Assembly (NCBI GenBank): GCA_029945375.1
Contig: CM057057.1
Location: 2,790,001 to 2,854,000 of the forward strand
Direction of reading: 5' to 3'
DNA length: 64,000 bases
From: Agaricus subrufescens
Taxonomy: Eukaryota; Basidiomycota; Agaricomycetes; Agaricales; Agaricaceae
Shown here: positions 38,246-49,830 of the stretch, piece after piece
How positions within the stretch are numbered: the stretch's first letter is position 1
How the letters are laid out: every line of letters starts with the position of its first letter
Notes under the pieces: generated by a model
What the model was told of the DNA's origin: nothing
Databases searched by the model: none
What the model saw: only the letters and a program-made list of their open reading frames with translations
Translations under genes and position numbers: made by a program

Positions 38246-40463
38246 TCAGGATAGCTTTGGGCGGGAGGGAGGAACAACATACCAGTCATACTTGATCATA
38301 TCGTCAGCACTCACAGCTGCACTAAATAATGACCGCGCCTCAACCCACACCCACACTTTCAACAACGCACCCAGATTGCTACGAGGAATATCTCTAATCA
38401 TTCCACTCTCCTTCGATGCCATCTGCGCTCCCAACTGTCTCAAAATCGGCAATGCACTAGCAAATAGATCCAAACCAGGATCTAATTGTCTTCCGATCCC
38501 CTCTAACAATAAAATCGAAATCACAGTGTTTATAAAGTCTCCTTCGAGTTTCACATGGTGTTCTCGAACATTTTTCAAGACTTCAGTGAGGATATCTGAG
38601 ATTTTGATTTGTCCAAGAGAAAATGTTTTCCTCTTGACGCTGAGGACTAGATGTTGCATTTTAAGAGCAAAAGTTTCGGTGTTGATGGCTAGTTCTGGTG
38701 AACGCGACCGCTCAATCATGAGATGACCAGTTTTGTAGCCGTCGAATTCAGCAACTGCGCGGAAAAGGTCGAGGAAGTTGCGTCGATTTGTCGTGTCGAG
38801 GGTTGTCACTAGCCCGGCATCAATGAACACGATCTCTGGAATGTACCCCGCTGACTGAAGGCGTTCTAGTTCTATGTGCCATTCGATTGGTTTGTCCTCG
38901 AGTTCGCGAAGGCGGGAAACGATCTTGTCCGAGTCGGAGTAGTCGGCAGGAGGGTTGAGAGTTGAAAAGATGGTATCTTCGGAAGAGGAACTCTTGTGGA
39001 AAATGTGGTTGTAAAGATTCTCTAACACCATACGCGTACTCAAAGGTTTGCAAAACTTGACCATGATGTTTCCCGGGTGCAGATCAGAGTGGACGAAGTT
39101 GTCAAGTAGGAGCATGTTCTAGGAGAAGGGTTAGATTGAAACAGACTATCATAGAGTTTGGAGACACACCAGAAACGCGTCCAGACCAACAGTAGCGACT
39201 TGATCATCGTATGGGCCGCCTCCATTCCGGAGAAAAGCTTCCATTGGAATGGCATTCTCGAATTCCTCAATGAGAACATCTTTGGTTGACCATACTTTGA
39301 GAGGCCTTGGGAAGGTGACAGGAACCTTTCTTGGGGCAAAGTTGTTCTCAAAAACGATGAGATTTTCAACTTCGTTACGAAGATCGAGTTGTTGGTTCAT
39401 CATCGAGCCAAATACTTCGACCTCTTGAGGAAGAGAGATCCATTTCATGCCTGGAAGCAGCGATATGACGGTGGCAAAAAAGTGCATGATGGAAAGATCG
39501 CGAGAGATCATCTTGGACACTCGGGGATGAAGAACCTTGATGGCAACAGAAGCAGTGGGGACAGATGGGGGAGGATCCTGAAGGATCACAGGAGCAAAAG
39601 CGCCACCTGGAGTCATCCGCTTGCGGCGGGGCCCAAGGTATGAGGGCGGTAAAAGGTCGCTCTTCAGAGTCGCCCGGTAGACCTGACAAGAGGTTAGAAA
39701 AAAAATGACAATGACATTAAAACGGCGTACTTGAGCGATGGCACCGGTACCAATCGGATGCTCGTCGAATTCTTCAAAGACCTCGTCAAAGGGCCGTTGG
39801 AAGACGCGTTCGATGACTTGTCTTGTGTGGTCTATCGAGTGCGGTTTACCCCGGGAATGCAGAGAGCCTAGCATTTCGCAGAGTACGGCAGGAAAGAGAT
39901 CCCTGCGAGAGGCGGCCCATTGTGCGAGCTAGATGGGCAGTTGAGTAAAGAGTCTGCGAGAGTAGAGGAAAGCGAACCTTGACAAACGTCGGACCGGCCG
40001 TCTCCATCTGGCGGACCAGAAAGCGATACCACCAGACGGCGCCCCATCTGTCGCCCTTGAGAAGCTTGTCAGGGTGCCCTACGAGGAGCATGGGGCTTGT
40101 GACGATAACGGGAACGAAGAGGACGAAGAGGTGGATAAAACGCCGGGCGGTGAGGATGGGCTCCCAGACATGATCGCGGAGGAGCTGGAGAATCCGGACT
40201 GGTATGGACCTCTCTGGTTCGTGGAGCGAGGGGACGAGCGGGGGCTTGGGCGGGGGGAGGCAGGGGATGAGGGTGGGGGAGGCGAAGAGGGACGGGAAGA
40301 GGGACTTGGGGCGGGGGAGGAGCCAGAGCGCGAGGCCGCCGGCGACGGGGATGAGCCAGAGGGCGCGGCGGCGGGGGAAGGGGCGGAGGACGGGGGGCAC
40401 GCGGGTGAAGAACGCGTGGCGGGCCCAGGACGAGGCGGGGCGGGCATGGCGGAGGAGGACCAT
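38246..40463 (-). CDS. mcp2: UbiB/ABC1-type kinase-like protein (Mcp2/ADCK2 group)
   Basis: Exons (complement) 39978-40463, 39731-39928, 39170-39682, 38246-39118; 689 aa. The N-terminus is Arg/Ala/Leu-rich and suits mitochondrial import; a helix LWLIPVAGGLALWLL follows near residue 40. UbiB hallmarks: GPTFVKLAQWAASRRDLFP (the KxGQ position reads KLAQ), GTGAIAQVYRATL, VAIKVLHPRV, NEVENLIVFENNF, NFVHSDLHPGNIMV and VFIDAGLVTTL (DFG position reads DAG). These proteins act on lipids or coenzyme Q at the inner mitochondrial membrane. KLAQ fits the Mcp2/ADCK2 branch better than Coq8. The 5' end is unusually G+C rich. Confidence 0.92.
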
Positions 40464-40648
40464 GGGGCGCTATGACGTCACGGCAGTCGGGTCGCCTCGC
40501 GGGTTACGTAAGGGCATAGGCGGTGGGGGCGGAGGAGCGAGGGGAGGAGGGCGCAGGGTGGGAGGCAGGGTGGAGAGGCGGGTGTGTTGGTGTCTGTTGG
40601 CCTCCGTGGCCAGCCTCCGCCCACGATCACCTCCTCTGCCCCCGGCTG
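40464..40648. promoter_or_regulatory. G-rich divergent promoter MCP2 / glycogenin
   Basis: 185 bp between divergent ATGs. Very purine (G/A) rich on the plus strand with runs such as ggaggaggg and atgacgtcacgg (CRE-like tgacgtca at 40474-40481). Confidence 0.45.
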
Positions 40649-43600
40649 ATGGCTGGCCCGTATGCCTTTGTCACCCTCGTTTCGTCAGACTCCTACCTCC
40701 CAGGCGCCCTAGCGCAGGTTGCGGCCCTCCGCGACATCCACCCCCAGCCCCCCGCCTTCCCAGAGCTCCCCTTCCAGGCCATCTGCCTGGTCACGCCCGA
40801 AACCGTCGACGTCTCGACCATCAAGCTCCTCCGCCGCTCCTTCGATCTCGTCGTCGGCGTCGAGGTTCTTGAGGCGCAAGACCCCGCCAATCTCCACCTC
40901 TTGGGTGAGTCCTTGCCTTCCCTTGCCATCCCCGCACCACTCCGATGAAATTTGCTCTTCTAACGATCTCCCTCTTCTGCCCCAAATCTCCTCTTGCCTT
41001 TACTAACACAGGCTGCCAGGCCGCCCCGACCTCACCACGGTCTTTACGAAATTGCATGTTTTCCGATTGACCGACTACTCTAAAATCATTTTTCTCGACG
41101 CCGACGTCCTCCCAATCCGCCCTCTTTCTCACCTCTTTAATCTGCCCCATGATTTTGCAGCCGCTCCAGATGTGGGCTGGCCCGACATTTTCAACTCTGG
41201 CGTTCTTGTTCTCTCCCCGGGCCACGACAGGTTCGACGACTTGACCGCTTTGCTCAATTCTAAAGGCTCCTGGGACGGCGGCGACCAAGGTCTTCTTAAC
41301 GAATGGCGCGGCGGCAACTGGCATAGACTAAGTTTTACCTACAACACTACCCCAACCGCTGCATATACGTGCGTCTCCCCTCTATCCCGTCTTCTCTTGT
41401 CCTTCTCACCCACCTCCCAGGTATGCCCCCGCTTACGAACGCTTTGGTTCCCAGATCAATGCCCTTCATTTTATCGGTCCAAACAAACCCTGGCATTCCA
41501 TCCCTTTCCGCTCTCCCTTTCTCGCCGACAATAGACCCACTTCCCTCCCCCGTTCTGCCCAACAGGCATACGACTACGAGTCTCTTGTTGACCGTTGGTT
41601 TGCTGTCTATGACAAACACTACCGTTCCCAGCCTATCCTACCGTACTCGTTTGAAGTCAAACATTATCCGTCCATATGGGATTTGCCACCTTCGTCGGCC
41701 CGTCCTGCGGGTGAAAAACATCTGGACTTGGAAGATCTTCGGAAACTCGCCATCGAAGGTATAAATGCGACTGGCTTCTTTACTCGAACAAACGGCGAGG
41801 GCGAATACCGTACTCTACCTCTTGAGGGTCGTTTTGATCTTATGCGGCCTAGGAAACCAGAGACCGAAAGCAAAAAGGATGATTCGTCACCCACTGCGGC
41901 TGTTCTTCCATCTGAGCCCTCATTATTAGAGACCGACTTTATGGTTAGTGAAAACGATCTACCCATGACACCCATGGCCCATTATATCGTCCTCCCTGAT
42001 GGTTCTCGACTACACGTCCCGCCGACACCAGGTTTTACGGCCCCTCCTGACCTTGCGATCGTGTCTAATTCTCTCCTTGAGACCTCTGAACCTATGTCCG
42101 ACTACTATGCCTCATCTGCTGGGCCAACCAGTGAATCAGACGGCGGCTCTACTGCCAAGGACCTTGGCGGTATGTCCATCAAACCTCCTCATCTTTCAAG
42201 GGCTACGCGCCGTTCATCTCATAGTGAATCCGATATGGAACTACCCACCCAGCATCCTATCAACCATGTTGCTCATCACCGTCATCATCACGAGCACGGA
42301 AAACCTTCCCATGTTCATCACACTCAGCACCAGGGTGTGTCCTCAAGATCGCAAGAAAAGCAGGACAACGCATTACGTCCTCTCTCGCCTCTTCTTGTCT
42401 CTTGGAATCCAGCTGTCGAACCGCCACCAAACAAGCGCCCACCGCTATCTGCGTTCCCAATTGATCCGTATTTCTCAAACGTTTGGGACTCTGCTCGACG
42501 TTCGAACGTCGGGCGCTATCAAAACTCTTCAGGGCACCGGCCAGATTTTTTCGAGGCTCCACCACCGCCCAAGATCCCTGAGACGTTGCGTGCGGAAGGG
42601 CATTACCGTAATGTCACTGGAGACATTGTTGCGGAACCAAATTCCATTCCGGACCTTGCAAAAGTAAAGCCAGTCTTTCCATGGGAGGATAAACCACGTC
42701 AAAAGCCTGAGCGTGTTTTCCCCGACTCGGATGCGCCGCCATCGGAACAACTCGTCACCCCAGAGAGCGTAAAACCAGTCTTTCCTTGGGAGACTAAAAC
42801 ACGCCAGAAGCCTGGGCGTGTGTTCCCCGATTCGGATACCCCGTCACTGGAACACTTCCTCAACTCAGACAACGTAAACCTCCCGCCAGCACCGGGTAAT
42901 ATATTGAAAGAACCTCCTCAGCCCAGGCCTCCCGCAAAACTGAGCTATTCAAATGCTTGGGATGTTGATCCAAGTATTCAGAATTATGCCAAACGACTGG
43001 TGCAGCCTTCTTCAAATACTCAACCATCTCGTTGGCAGGATTGGAGTGAGAAATCGGAAGCTAGCAGCCGGGATGGCGATGACGAAGACAACGCAGACGA
43101 AGATTCTGATGCTGATGAGCCCGACAGTGATGATGACGGGAAAACACGACGTCGTTCCCGTAGCTCATCTTCGGTGGCTGAAGACACCCGCCAAGTCCAA
43201 AAATCTGCTCAAAAAAGATATCGTTCCCGAGGGATTCAGACTATCCCTGTCGAAACTCAGAACCAGAGTGTCCAAGTAGCAGTTGTAGAAAATCGGAGCT
43301 GTCGAGTTTCGCAGCCTAGTAGGAATTCTAGCACTGTTGACCCTGTACGAGCCAAGCAGACTGCCCGCACCTCGCACTCGCATTCCCGATCTGGTGTTCC
43401 TCCTGCCCGCACTCCTCCTCGCACTCGGTCTGTGAGTAGTGGATCTTTGGGCATTAGCCCGTCTGGGGTGGCCACACCCCGTACTCGACGCGACTTTATC
43501 GCGCCTTCAACGTCAACTTCCTCCGCTATTTTTCCATCCAGGGCCGGTCCAGAAGTTATATCTAGAAGTGTATCAACTTCTCCTGCTCGTCCTGACGTCC

Positions 43601-43848
43601 TGACAACCCAGGAGCCTCACACTATATCGATCAATCAACGACAAATATCTAACGACTCGTCCCTTGGTTCACCTGTGTCATCCCTAGGACCGATATCGCC
43701 TCAGGACGATCAACCATTCGCACCTTCCGTTAGGAAGGGTACTAGAGTTTGGGATCCCGCGCGAGGCGTAGAGAGCTTTAAGCGTGGCTCGGAGGAAGTG
43801 CTTGCCCGGTTTCTTAAAATGGGGTCCTTTGAAGCCACTAATCGTTAA
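40649..43848 (+). CDS. Glycogenin (GT8) with long disordered C-terminal tail
   Basis: Exons 40649-40904, 41020-41368, 41421-43848; 925 aa. Glycogenin primes glycogen by adding glucose to itself. The GT8 domain fills residues ~1-270: YAFVTLVSSDSYLPGALAQ, KIIFLDADVLPIRP (DxD metal site), APDVGWPDIFNSGVLVLSP, GGDQGLLNEWRG and ALHFIGPNKPW. The remaining ~650 residues are Ser/Pro/Arg rich and disordered. The tail holds a 35-residue tandem repeat, an acidic run, and ends KGTRVWDPARGVESFKRGS..VLARFLKMGSFE; fungal glycogenin tails usually end with such a glycogen-synthase-binding helix. A decayed copy of part of this tail lies in the MAT locus (49400-49830). Confidence 0.95.
42664..42873 (+). repeat. 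Tandem 105-bp (35-residue) repeat inside the glycogenin tail
   Basis: Two in-frame copies: 42664-42768 and 42769-42873. Both begin VKPVFPWE and share RQKP.RVFPDSD. The DNA is also close between copies, so the duplication looks recent. A related VFPWE-type motif may bind glycogen synthase. Confidence 0.85.
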
Positions 43849-44333
43849 ATCAACCCAAAAACAAGCACGGACACAAAAATTTCGGAGTGCAATTGTTATT
43901 TCTTCTTTCTTTATCACATATTTTTTCCCTGTTGTTTATCTTTTCCTCACGTTTTGTCTACTATTTGCAAGCTAGTTGTCTCATCAGTTGTGTGTGTGCT
44001 CAATCCTGTTAGCTATTATTACTCTGGCTCGACATTCACTTTTTTCTCTTACCATGTCATTATTTACAGTTCATCTTGTGTATATTTTTTTGTCGATTAC
44101 TGCTTAAAGTATCATATTTTTCTTTTTTTGTCCGCTGTTCTCGTTCCCAATATGTAAACATTTGATAATTAGACTTTCGTTCACAGCCACTTGGTGTGTT
44201 GATCATGCGCATTTGTGGGGTTTCAAACGATGATGTCAACCAAGACATAGGTCTGGGTATATATATATGAGTTCCACTTTGGAGCTGAGCTGCATATACC
44301 TCCACCACACTCTCAATTTTACTCGAATACGAT
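43849..44333. other. Intergenic interval
   Basis: 485 bp, pyrimidine/T-rich 3' UTR-like sequence after glycogenin, then a tatatatatat run near 44259-44270 that could be a TATA element about 65 bp before the next ATG. No gene seen. Confidence 0.5.
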
Positions 44334-45193
44334 ATGGCCTCTGGTCGACGCGGCTCGATGTAGGTTTTTTTCTTCTCTCGTCTGTTAGAATAGTACTCAT
44401 TCTGATGTTGTTAGAGATGAAACAACTGCAAGCGGGGCTTGCGCTGATGCACCGACTCAGGCTGCCGCGAAGCAAGTAGAACAGGCAGCGAATCTTGAAC
44501 ATAGCGCTGCTGAACATGCAGCTTCTGTAGCCAAGGTAAGAATTTCTTGTCGACGTTTACGTTTTCTGTGTCCTGAATGCTGATCTCGATGCAGGAACTC
44601 GGTCCTAAATATACGGGAGAGACACCTAGTGCTGTAGGTCGGTTTGAGATGGAAGCGTCACAAGTTTTGAATAAGGCTGTTGAGGAGGGAAAGCGAGACA
44701 TCACTGGTGCTGTTGGGGCTACTGGAGCGGATAGCTCCGTTGGGAATATTAAGGAGGCTGCGGCTAAAGTGCCTCCTACTTCGCAAGTCAGTGTTTTCTT
44801 CTTACTTGTATTCAGGATATTGAATGATTTTTTTCTTAGGAGCATCTATCTTTCGCAGGTAATCAGACCGAACAGACAGAAAGAGATGCTATTGCCGCCA
44901 CGGGTTTGACTCAAGAAGGCATAATGGAAATGCTTCATAATATTGCAGAGACGGGCAGGACTACTGTACAGAAGACGGGTGATGTGGTTACGGATGCGAC
45001 GCAGAAGGTATTGGGGACGGCTGGAGTGCAAGGTGGACAGTTGAAGGATATGCCTGCGTCGTCAACTGGTATTCCTGCTGTCACCGAACACCTGCAGTCG
45101 GGGACTAAGAAGATTAGTTCTATCTATCCTGGAGCTGGGGCTGGTCATGAAGCGAAGGATGTTGCGCAGAATGAGCCGAGAAAGTCTAGATAA
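44334..45193 (+). CDS. Small hydrophilic LEA-like protein, function unknown
   Basis: Exons 44334-44359, 44415-44535, 44595-44786, 44840-45193; 230 aa. The protein is rich in Ala, Glu, Lys, Thr and Gly, with helical stretches (AAKQVEQAANLEHSAAEHAA; MEASQVLNKAVEEGKRDITG; LHNIAETGRTTVQKTGDVVT) and no hydrophobic core. This composition resembles LEA/stress-type amphipathic proteins, though no named family was recognised. It stands between glycogenin and beta-fg. Exon 4 is in frame only if the intron at 44787-44839 is removed. Confidence 0.8.
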
Positions 45194-45448
45194 TAGCTAC
45201 TAATTACTTTTGTATTTGTGCCTTGGAATTCGACCCTGACTTGGCTTCTAAATGTTTGTGTGGCCGCGGGGGCCCAAAAAGATTTACAGGAGGGGTTTGA
45301 CGTCATAGTTGTTGCTAAAAATAGTGTTGATTAAGCACAGCAACGCCAATTCGGCTCACTGTCTATCCACCACTACTCGCTCAAATTTACTATGGTCAGG
45401 AGCTTTTGAACGTTTTAAAAGGCCCTGCAGGGAACTGATTCGGCTTCG

Positions 45449-46436
45449 ATGTATCAGGACAAGTTTGTCAACCTCGCTCAACAAGGTTTCGATGCCTATA
45501 ACAAACATCATGATTGTATGGTCCCTTTTTTCTCATCAATCCTCTTTGATCTCGCCAAAGTTGACACAAAAGCGCTCTGTGTTTTCTTCTCCGATTGTCC
45601 ATCGTATAGCTGATGTGAATAAGACTGGAGGTCAGGAGTATAACTCTCCTCATCATTCTGGTCAAAGCGGTTATGGATCTTATGATCGTCCTCAATGTGA
45701 GTGTGTCCCTCCTGTGATTAGTGTAGGAAAGCGCCGTGCTAACTCAGTTCTTTTTGGATTGCTTGTTGAAGTCGACCATGATGAAGTTGTCAGGCACGCT
45801 GAAAACTCTGGACATGGGAGCTCTGATCTTTTTTCTACTGCGCTTGGGTTTGTGCAGAACAACAAGGTTTTTATCTGGTTTTTAACATTATCCGATTTTG
45901 AAATGGGGCTGACATGTAGTTGATTTCGTGTAGAAAGATCATGAGGAACCACTTGATGACGAAGAGCTTACTCGTGCTCATGATAGAGTCTATAACCAGA
46001 ATGATTCTAGTGGGTTGACCTCTAAGCTTCTCGGCAGCGCTGCTGCTTTGGAGGTCAGTGGTATTCCTATTTTCACAATCTTCCCCGAACGTTGTCTAAT
46101 ATTACCCTTCTTGCAGGTCATGAAGAAGTTCACCGGCGGTTCTTCTAGCCACGGTGGGAACAGTCAGACTCAGCTTATTAGCATGGCGATGAGCGAAGCT
46201 ACTAAGATGTTTGATAAAACGGGAGGGCATGCTTCGGGAGGCAAGCAAGATGCCGTTAATGGAGCTGCTATGACTATTATGAAGCTTCTTGTTCAGTCGA
46301 AGTTTAGTGGATCGGGAGCAATAGGTGGTAAAGACTCGGGCGGCTTGAGCGGCTTGTTGTCCTTGGTATGTTTTGTAGCTCTCTTCTACGGCTGGGAGAT
46401 ACTAACGAGGAATAGGCCTCTAAATTCACCAAATAG
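45449..46436 (+). CDS. bfg: Beta-flanking protein (beta-fg), MAT-A border gene
   Basis: Exons 45449-45515, 45610-45696, 45772-45866, 45934-46053, 46117-46365, 46416-46436; 212 aa. The beta-flanking gene marks one side of the HD mating-type locus in Agaricomycetes; its biochemical role is unknown. The protein starts MYQDKFVNLAQQGFDAY, has a Gly/Tyr/Gln-rich linker (SGQSGYGSYDRPQ), then helices FDHDEVVRHAENSGHGSSDL, EPLDDEELTRAHDRVY, GLTSKLLGSAAALEVMKKF and QTQLISMAMSEATKMFDK. It ends in a seven-codon last exon, ASKFTK. Its neighbour on the right is the HD locus. Identification rests on motif memory, position, and the matching MIP gene on the other side. Confidence 0.85.
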
Positions 46437-47302
46437 TGGGTGAATGATTGGATAGATACTCGTCTAAGTTAGATCGTCCACAAATCCTGTAACGAACCCT
46501 CTTGTCAGAAATGCTTGTCTCTGTTGAGGGAGCCTAAGGATATGTATATCAAAAGACGAGCAGCTTTATCCAACTTACTTGAAAAGGTTAGAATAGAGGA
46601 TGACAGCCCATCCTTGTCCTACCAAACAGGGTTAAATCTAGAATGACAACATATACAATCGTTGTCAAATAAAAATTCTCTTATTTTAAAAGAACGCAGT
46701 ACGTGCAGCGCCGGCCTACAAGATTGGCCTCTAAGACCCTTTTGTTCGTAGGATCTGCTTACAGGCGTGTGTAAAAAACTAGTAGGATGCAGCTCCTCTC
46801 TGGCGCAGCGACAGTGAACGAGGATATTTCCAGGGGATTTAATATCTAATTGGAGTGGTAGAGACGAGCTTTCTCTCCTGTTTCCAGCAGTTTCTGGTAT
46901 TTGCCAGAACATCATGGCTAGCAGTAACCTAGTGTTGCCAGAATGTCGACAGGTGACGTTTTGAGTGGCTGGAACAAGTGACTGTTTAAGTCAACTTGTA
47001 TGGACTTCGAACGATTTTATTAATGTAAATCGTCAGGCCTCAGCTCCGAAAAAAAATCTTCAGCGAGCTTTGGGAAATGTCGATCAGGCACATAAATCTC
47101 CACAGGGAACGCATGAGTATAGTGCGTCCAGTGTGTGGGGGGAATGTATGGAATCGACGATGGGCTGCCTTCGTTCCATGGGTCTTGATTTCGCTGTCCT
47201 GAGGAATGTGGCGTAGAGGGCTTTGCTGCCTTCTTCTGCTCTTCCTGGGGTGACTGGGTTGTTATCAGTCTTCGAAGCAGGTGAAGAATACATAAGATCA
47301 CT
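46437..47302. other. Left edge of the MAT locus, no firm gene
   Basis: 866 bp between beta-fg and the first HD2 stop. Minus-strand frames stay open from 47020 into the HD2 tail (for example ending in PYIPPTHWTHYTHAFPVEIY), so a further 3' exon of the HD2 gene may lie at about 47020-47270. A minus frame at 46619-46915 has no coding character. Confidence 0.45.
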
Positions 47303-48818
47303 TTAGGGCTTCGATAATCTCGCGCCACTAGATAGACCATATGTTCGAGGAGTGGTGGGTATGTTAAATTTCGACCAATCGACGAAACGAAATGATGGGA
47401 GAAGAGGTAACGAGACCGATGGATGTGTTTGTGGAACCAGAGAAGACGACTTGCATGAAAAATTGTCACTCGAGCGAAGATTTCCACTAAGAGGGGGCGA
47501 GGTTTTCGAAGTTGAGAGAGAGCGAGGATGCTTAAAACGGGGTGTATCTCGCCCTTCATCCATGTCGGATCGCTTGCGCTTGAGCGATAATTTCATTTTT
47601 GGTGATGTAGATTCTATTGTTGAAAACGAGACTTTGGTTGGTCGTATGAGAGCGGGCAAAGGCAAAGGCGGGGGATACGTGTATAGCCCTGTATACCATG
47701 GGGATACTGGGGACGGAGACGGACGACTACAGAACAGTCGTAATTTCACAGCTAGCATCGAGCTGAGATCATCCACAGAGATAACGGTTGATCGAGGTTG
47801 TCGAGTATTACGGGGTAAAGCGGATTTCCTATCCCAATTGGGTTCCGGAAAGTGAGTTTTCGGGGATGAAGACCAAAACGATGACGGTGTAGAATGTTTA
47901 TGCGCTACGTATGGAGGTAATTCGAGATTGGTGGAGTCGTGGTGGGTTCGCCGACAATCGTGTGATTCAAACGTAGAAGTTCCTGGAGGATACGCAGATG
48001 GTACCGCCTCAGAGGCGGCGACTTCGGGTGACGGAAGTCGCGGTCGCTTGACTGGATCGACGGGTAAGGAATACGGTGGGCAAGTTTCAGGGCTCTCAGC
48101 GAAAAGGTTGCGCGAGATTTCATCAGGGCCCGCTCGTTTTAATTCCACACCAGCCTTACGCGAGCGACGGCGTCTGTTCTGAAACTGAAGCTAGTTCAGA
48201 ACCGTCGAGTATGATTGATGCATTCTTACCCATATGCCAATCTGTTGTGGGGTATTTCGTGTCTCACGAGCAAGCCAAATTCGATCATGCGTAGAAGGAT
48301 ATGCGTTGTGTTTGAAGTACGTTATCAGAAGCGGTGTTCGTTCCTGTTGACCGATAGATAAATCACTCTCATTCCCCAAGAATTCAACATACCGAGTTGA
48401 ATTCGGACTTTCCGCGTTTAATCTGGTTAGATATAAGGGTATACCAATGTTTTACACCAGATCCATATAAAGAAATATAGCGAGCCACTTGTTTCTCGAG
48501 AATGTCGCGTGCTATTGCATTATCCAGATAGTGTTGTACAAGTCTTTGGATTTGGGTCTCTGTGCACTTCCGCAGGTCGGAGATATGTCGTTCATATGTG
48601 TGTATGAGTTGTTTAGCAACAGATTGTCTGATGCAATGAGTGCTCAAAAACGTCGCAATACTGGGAGCTTGAGGTAGCTGAATGTTGGGTGGAGACGGTA
48701 GAGTTGCCGAGCGAGGATGAGGCATTTTGGTTGAAAGAGATTCCCCAAGAACGGATAAGATACAAGGAACGTTTTTCATCCGTTGGGGTCTCTCATCGAG
48801 AACTCGGAAAGCTGGCAT
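47303..48818 (-). CDS. HD2: HD2-type homeodomain mating-type protein, copy A
   Basis: Exons (complement) 48393-48818, 48230-48343, 47303-48184; 473 aa in this model. HD2 proteins pair with HD1 from a mate to form a nuclear transcription factor. The N-terminal ~140 residues carry helical heptads (IRQSVAKQLIHTYERHISDL), the expected HD1 recognition part. The homeodomain spans about 143-200: PLLITYFKHNAYPSTHDRI, then IWFQNRRRRSRKAG; W48, F49, N51 and R53 are present. Exon 2 is exactly 38 codons and ends after the homeodomain Trp. The tail is Ser/Pro rich with KLSLKRKRSDMDEGRD as a likely nuclear signal. The 3' end is unsure: frames stay open to 47020 and a last intron is possible. No HD1 partner lies beside it. 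Confidence 0.85.
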
Positions 48819-48918
48819 GGATAAGAGGGCAGGGGCAATTTGAGACAATTCGGAGAGGAAGATCTGGTGATGAATAAACAGATGACCTATTGGCCAATAC
48901 TAAATTCAGGCTCCGCAT

Positions 48919-48936
48919 TGTGACCATTGGGTCACA
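48919..48936. promoter_or_regulatory. Inverted repeat upstream of HD2 copy A
   Basis: tgtgacc-attg-ggtcaca, two perfect 7-bp arms around a 4-bp spacer, about 100 bp upstream of the HD2-A start. A dimer-binding site is possible; no function is shown by the sequence. Confidence 0.4.
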
Positions 48937-48975
48937 TTTTATTGTTATATATATGATTGTCAGTATCCCCCCATT

Positions 48976-49068
48976 AAATAAGTGTTATTTGGCGGTTCTC
49001 ATATGCTAACTATGTTTGCGATATGAGGACCTTGCCCCACCAAAATAAAATAAAATAAGTGTTATTTG
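48976..49068. repeat. 16-bp direct repeat pair
   Basis: aaataagtgttatttg occurs at 48976-48991 and again at 49053-49068. The 61 bp between them are unrelated AT-rich sequence. The pattern may be a footprint of a small insertion or slippage event. Confidence 0.6.
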
Positions 49069-49399
49069 ACCTACCTGTAGCCTCGGTGCCTGGATCTGCC
49101 CCTTTGGGCTTTGTGAATCTTTGTGACGTTAATTCAAGTAACTAAAGCTTTGCTAATTGACCAGAATTGACTATCATAACCTCATTCAGCTTCAGGGGGT
49201 AAATTTTGTGGTAGGTTTGGACTTTTGAGTAACATGTAAGGGTACCCTGACAGCTTTAGACGGATAAGACATTGAAGTACTAGAAGGTAACACATATAGA
49301 AAGTAGTGAGAGCGACGAGTAGAGTAGTTATTTGTTTGTTTTTTCCCCGATTTCTGAACAGAGACGTTCGTTTCCGTCTAACGGGTTCGTGTGGTTGCT

Positions 49400-49830
49400 C
49401 ATCGTTGGCGACTTTCATAACAGCCGGGACGAGAATAACAAGACCATCCAGACGAAGATGCCGATACCGGTGAGTCTGGCAGTGATGGTGGCAAGGGATT
49501 CCAACTTATTGTTCCTGTAGCTCGCCTTTGGTAGCTGGGGACACCTGTCCCAGACCAGATGTCCGTCCACCAAAGGCCGGGTGCGGTTCTTGAGGGATCC
49601 AAATTCAGAGTCACGTCATCCAGATAATAATTACCTTGGAAGATCGAAAACGACCTTGGAGTCTCGTGGCCCTGCACTGAGGAACTCTCGCAGTGTAGGT
49701 CCAAGCAGAGAACTGGTACCTCGCACTCATTCTGTGAGTACACCATGAATGGGTTGGCATTAGCCCATGCAGAGTGGCTGCACTTGACACACTCTGCATC
49801 GCGACTTTATCGCTTCTAAGTAGCACCAGT
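49400..49830 (+). pseudogene. Decayed fragment of the glycogenin C-terminal tail inside the MAT locus
   Basis: Plus-strand sequence here aligns in order with glycogenin exon 3 at about 43020-43510. Shared words, all colinear: cagccggga, cagacgaagat, gttcc.gtagctc, ctg..gacacc, gaggaa.tct, ccaagcag, tcgcactc, tctgtgagta, ggcattagccc, and cgcgactttatcgc (49800-49813 versus 43489-43502). A stretch of about 48 bp present in glycogenin is missing between tcgcactc and tctgtgagta. Frameshifts and stops break the reading frame, so it is not a gene. The HD2 flanks on both sides show no similarity to glycogenin. It probably arose by duplication of DNA from outside the locus, about 6 kb away. Confidence 0.82.

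Noticed and set aside
40074..40475. Plus-strand frame rich in Gly/Glu
   Set aside because: Antisense shadow of the G+C-rich first exon of the MCP2-like gene.
46619..46915. Minus-strand frame of 98 codons left of HD2-A
   Set aside because: No recognisable motif, no splice context, composition like non-coding DNA.
49182..49418. Minus-strand frame with a hydrophobic stretch, possible small membrane protein
   Set aside because: It starts with a non-standard codon and overlaps the edge of the glycogenin relic; probably chance.
49399..49746. Minus-strand frame of 115 codons inside the MAT locus
   Set aside because: It is the antisense of the decayed glycogenin fragment.
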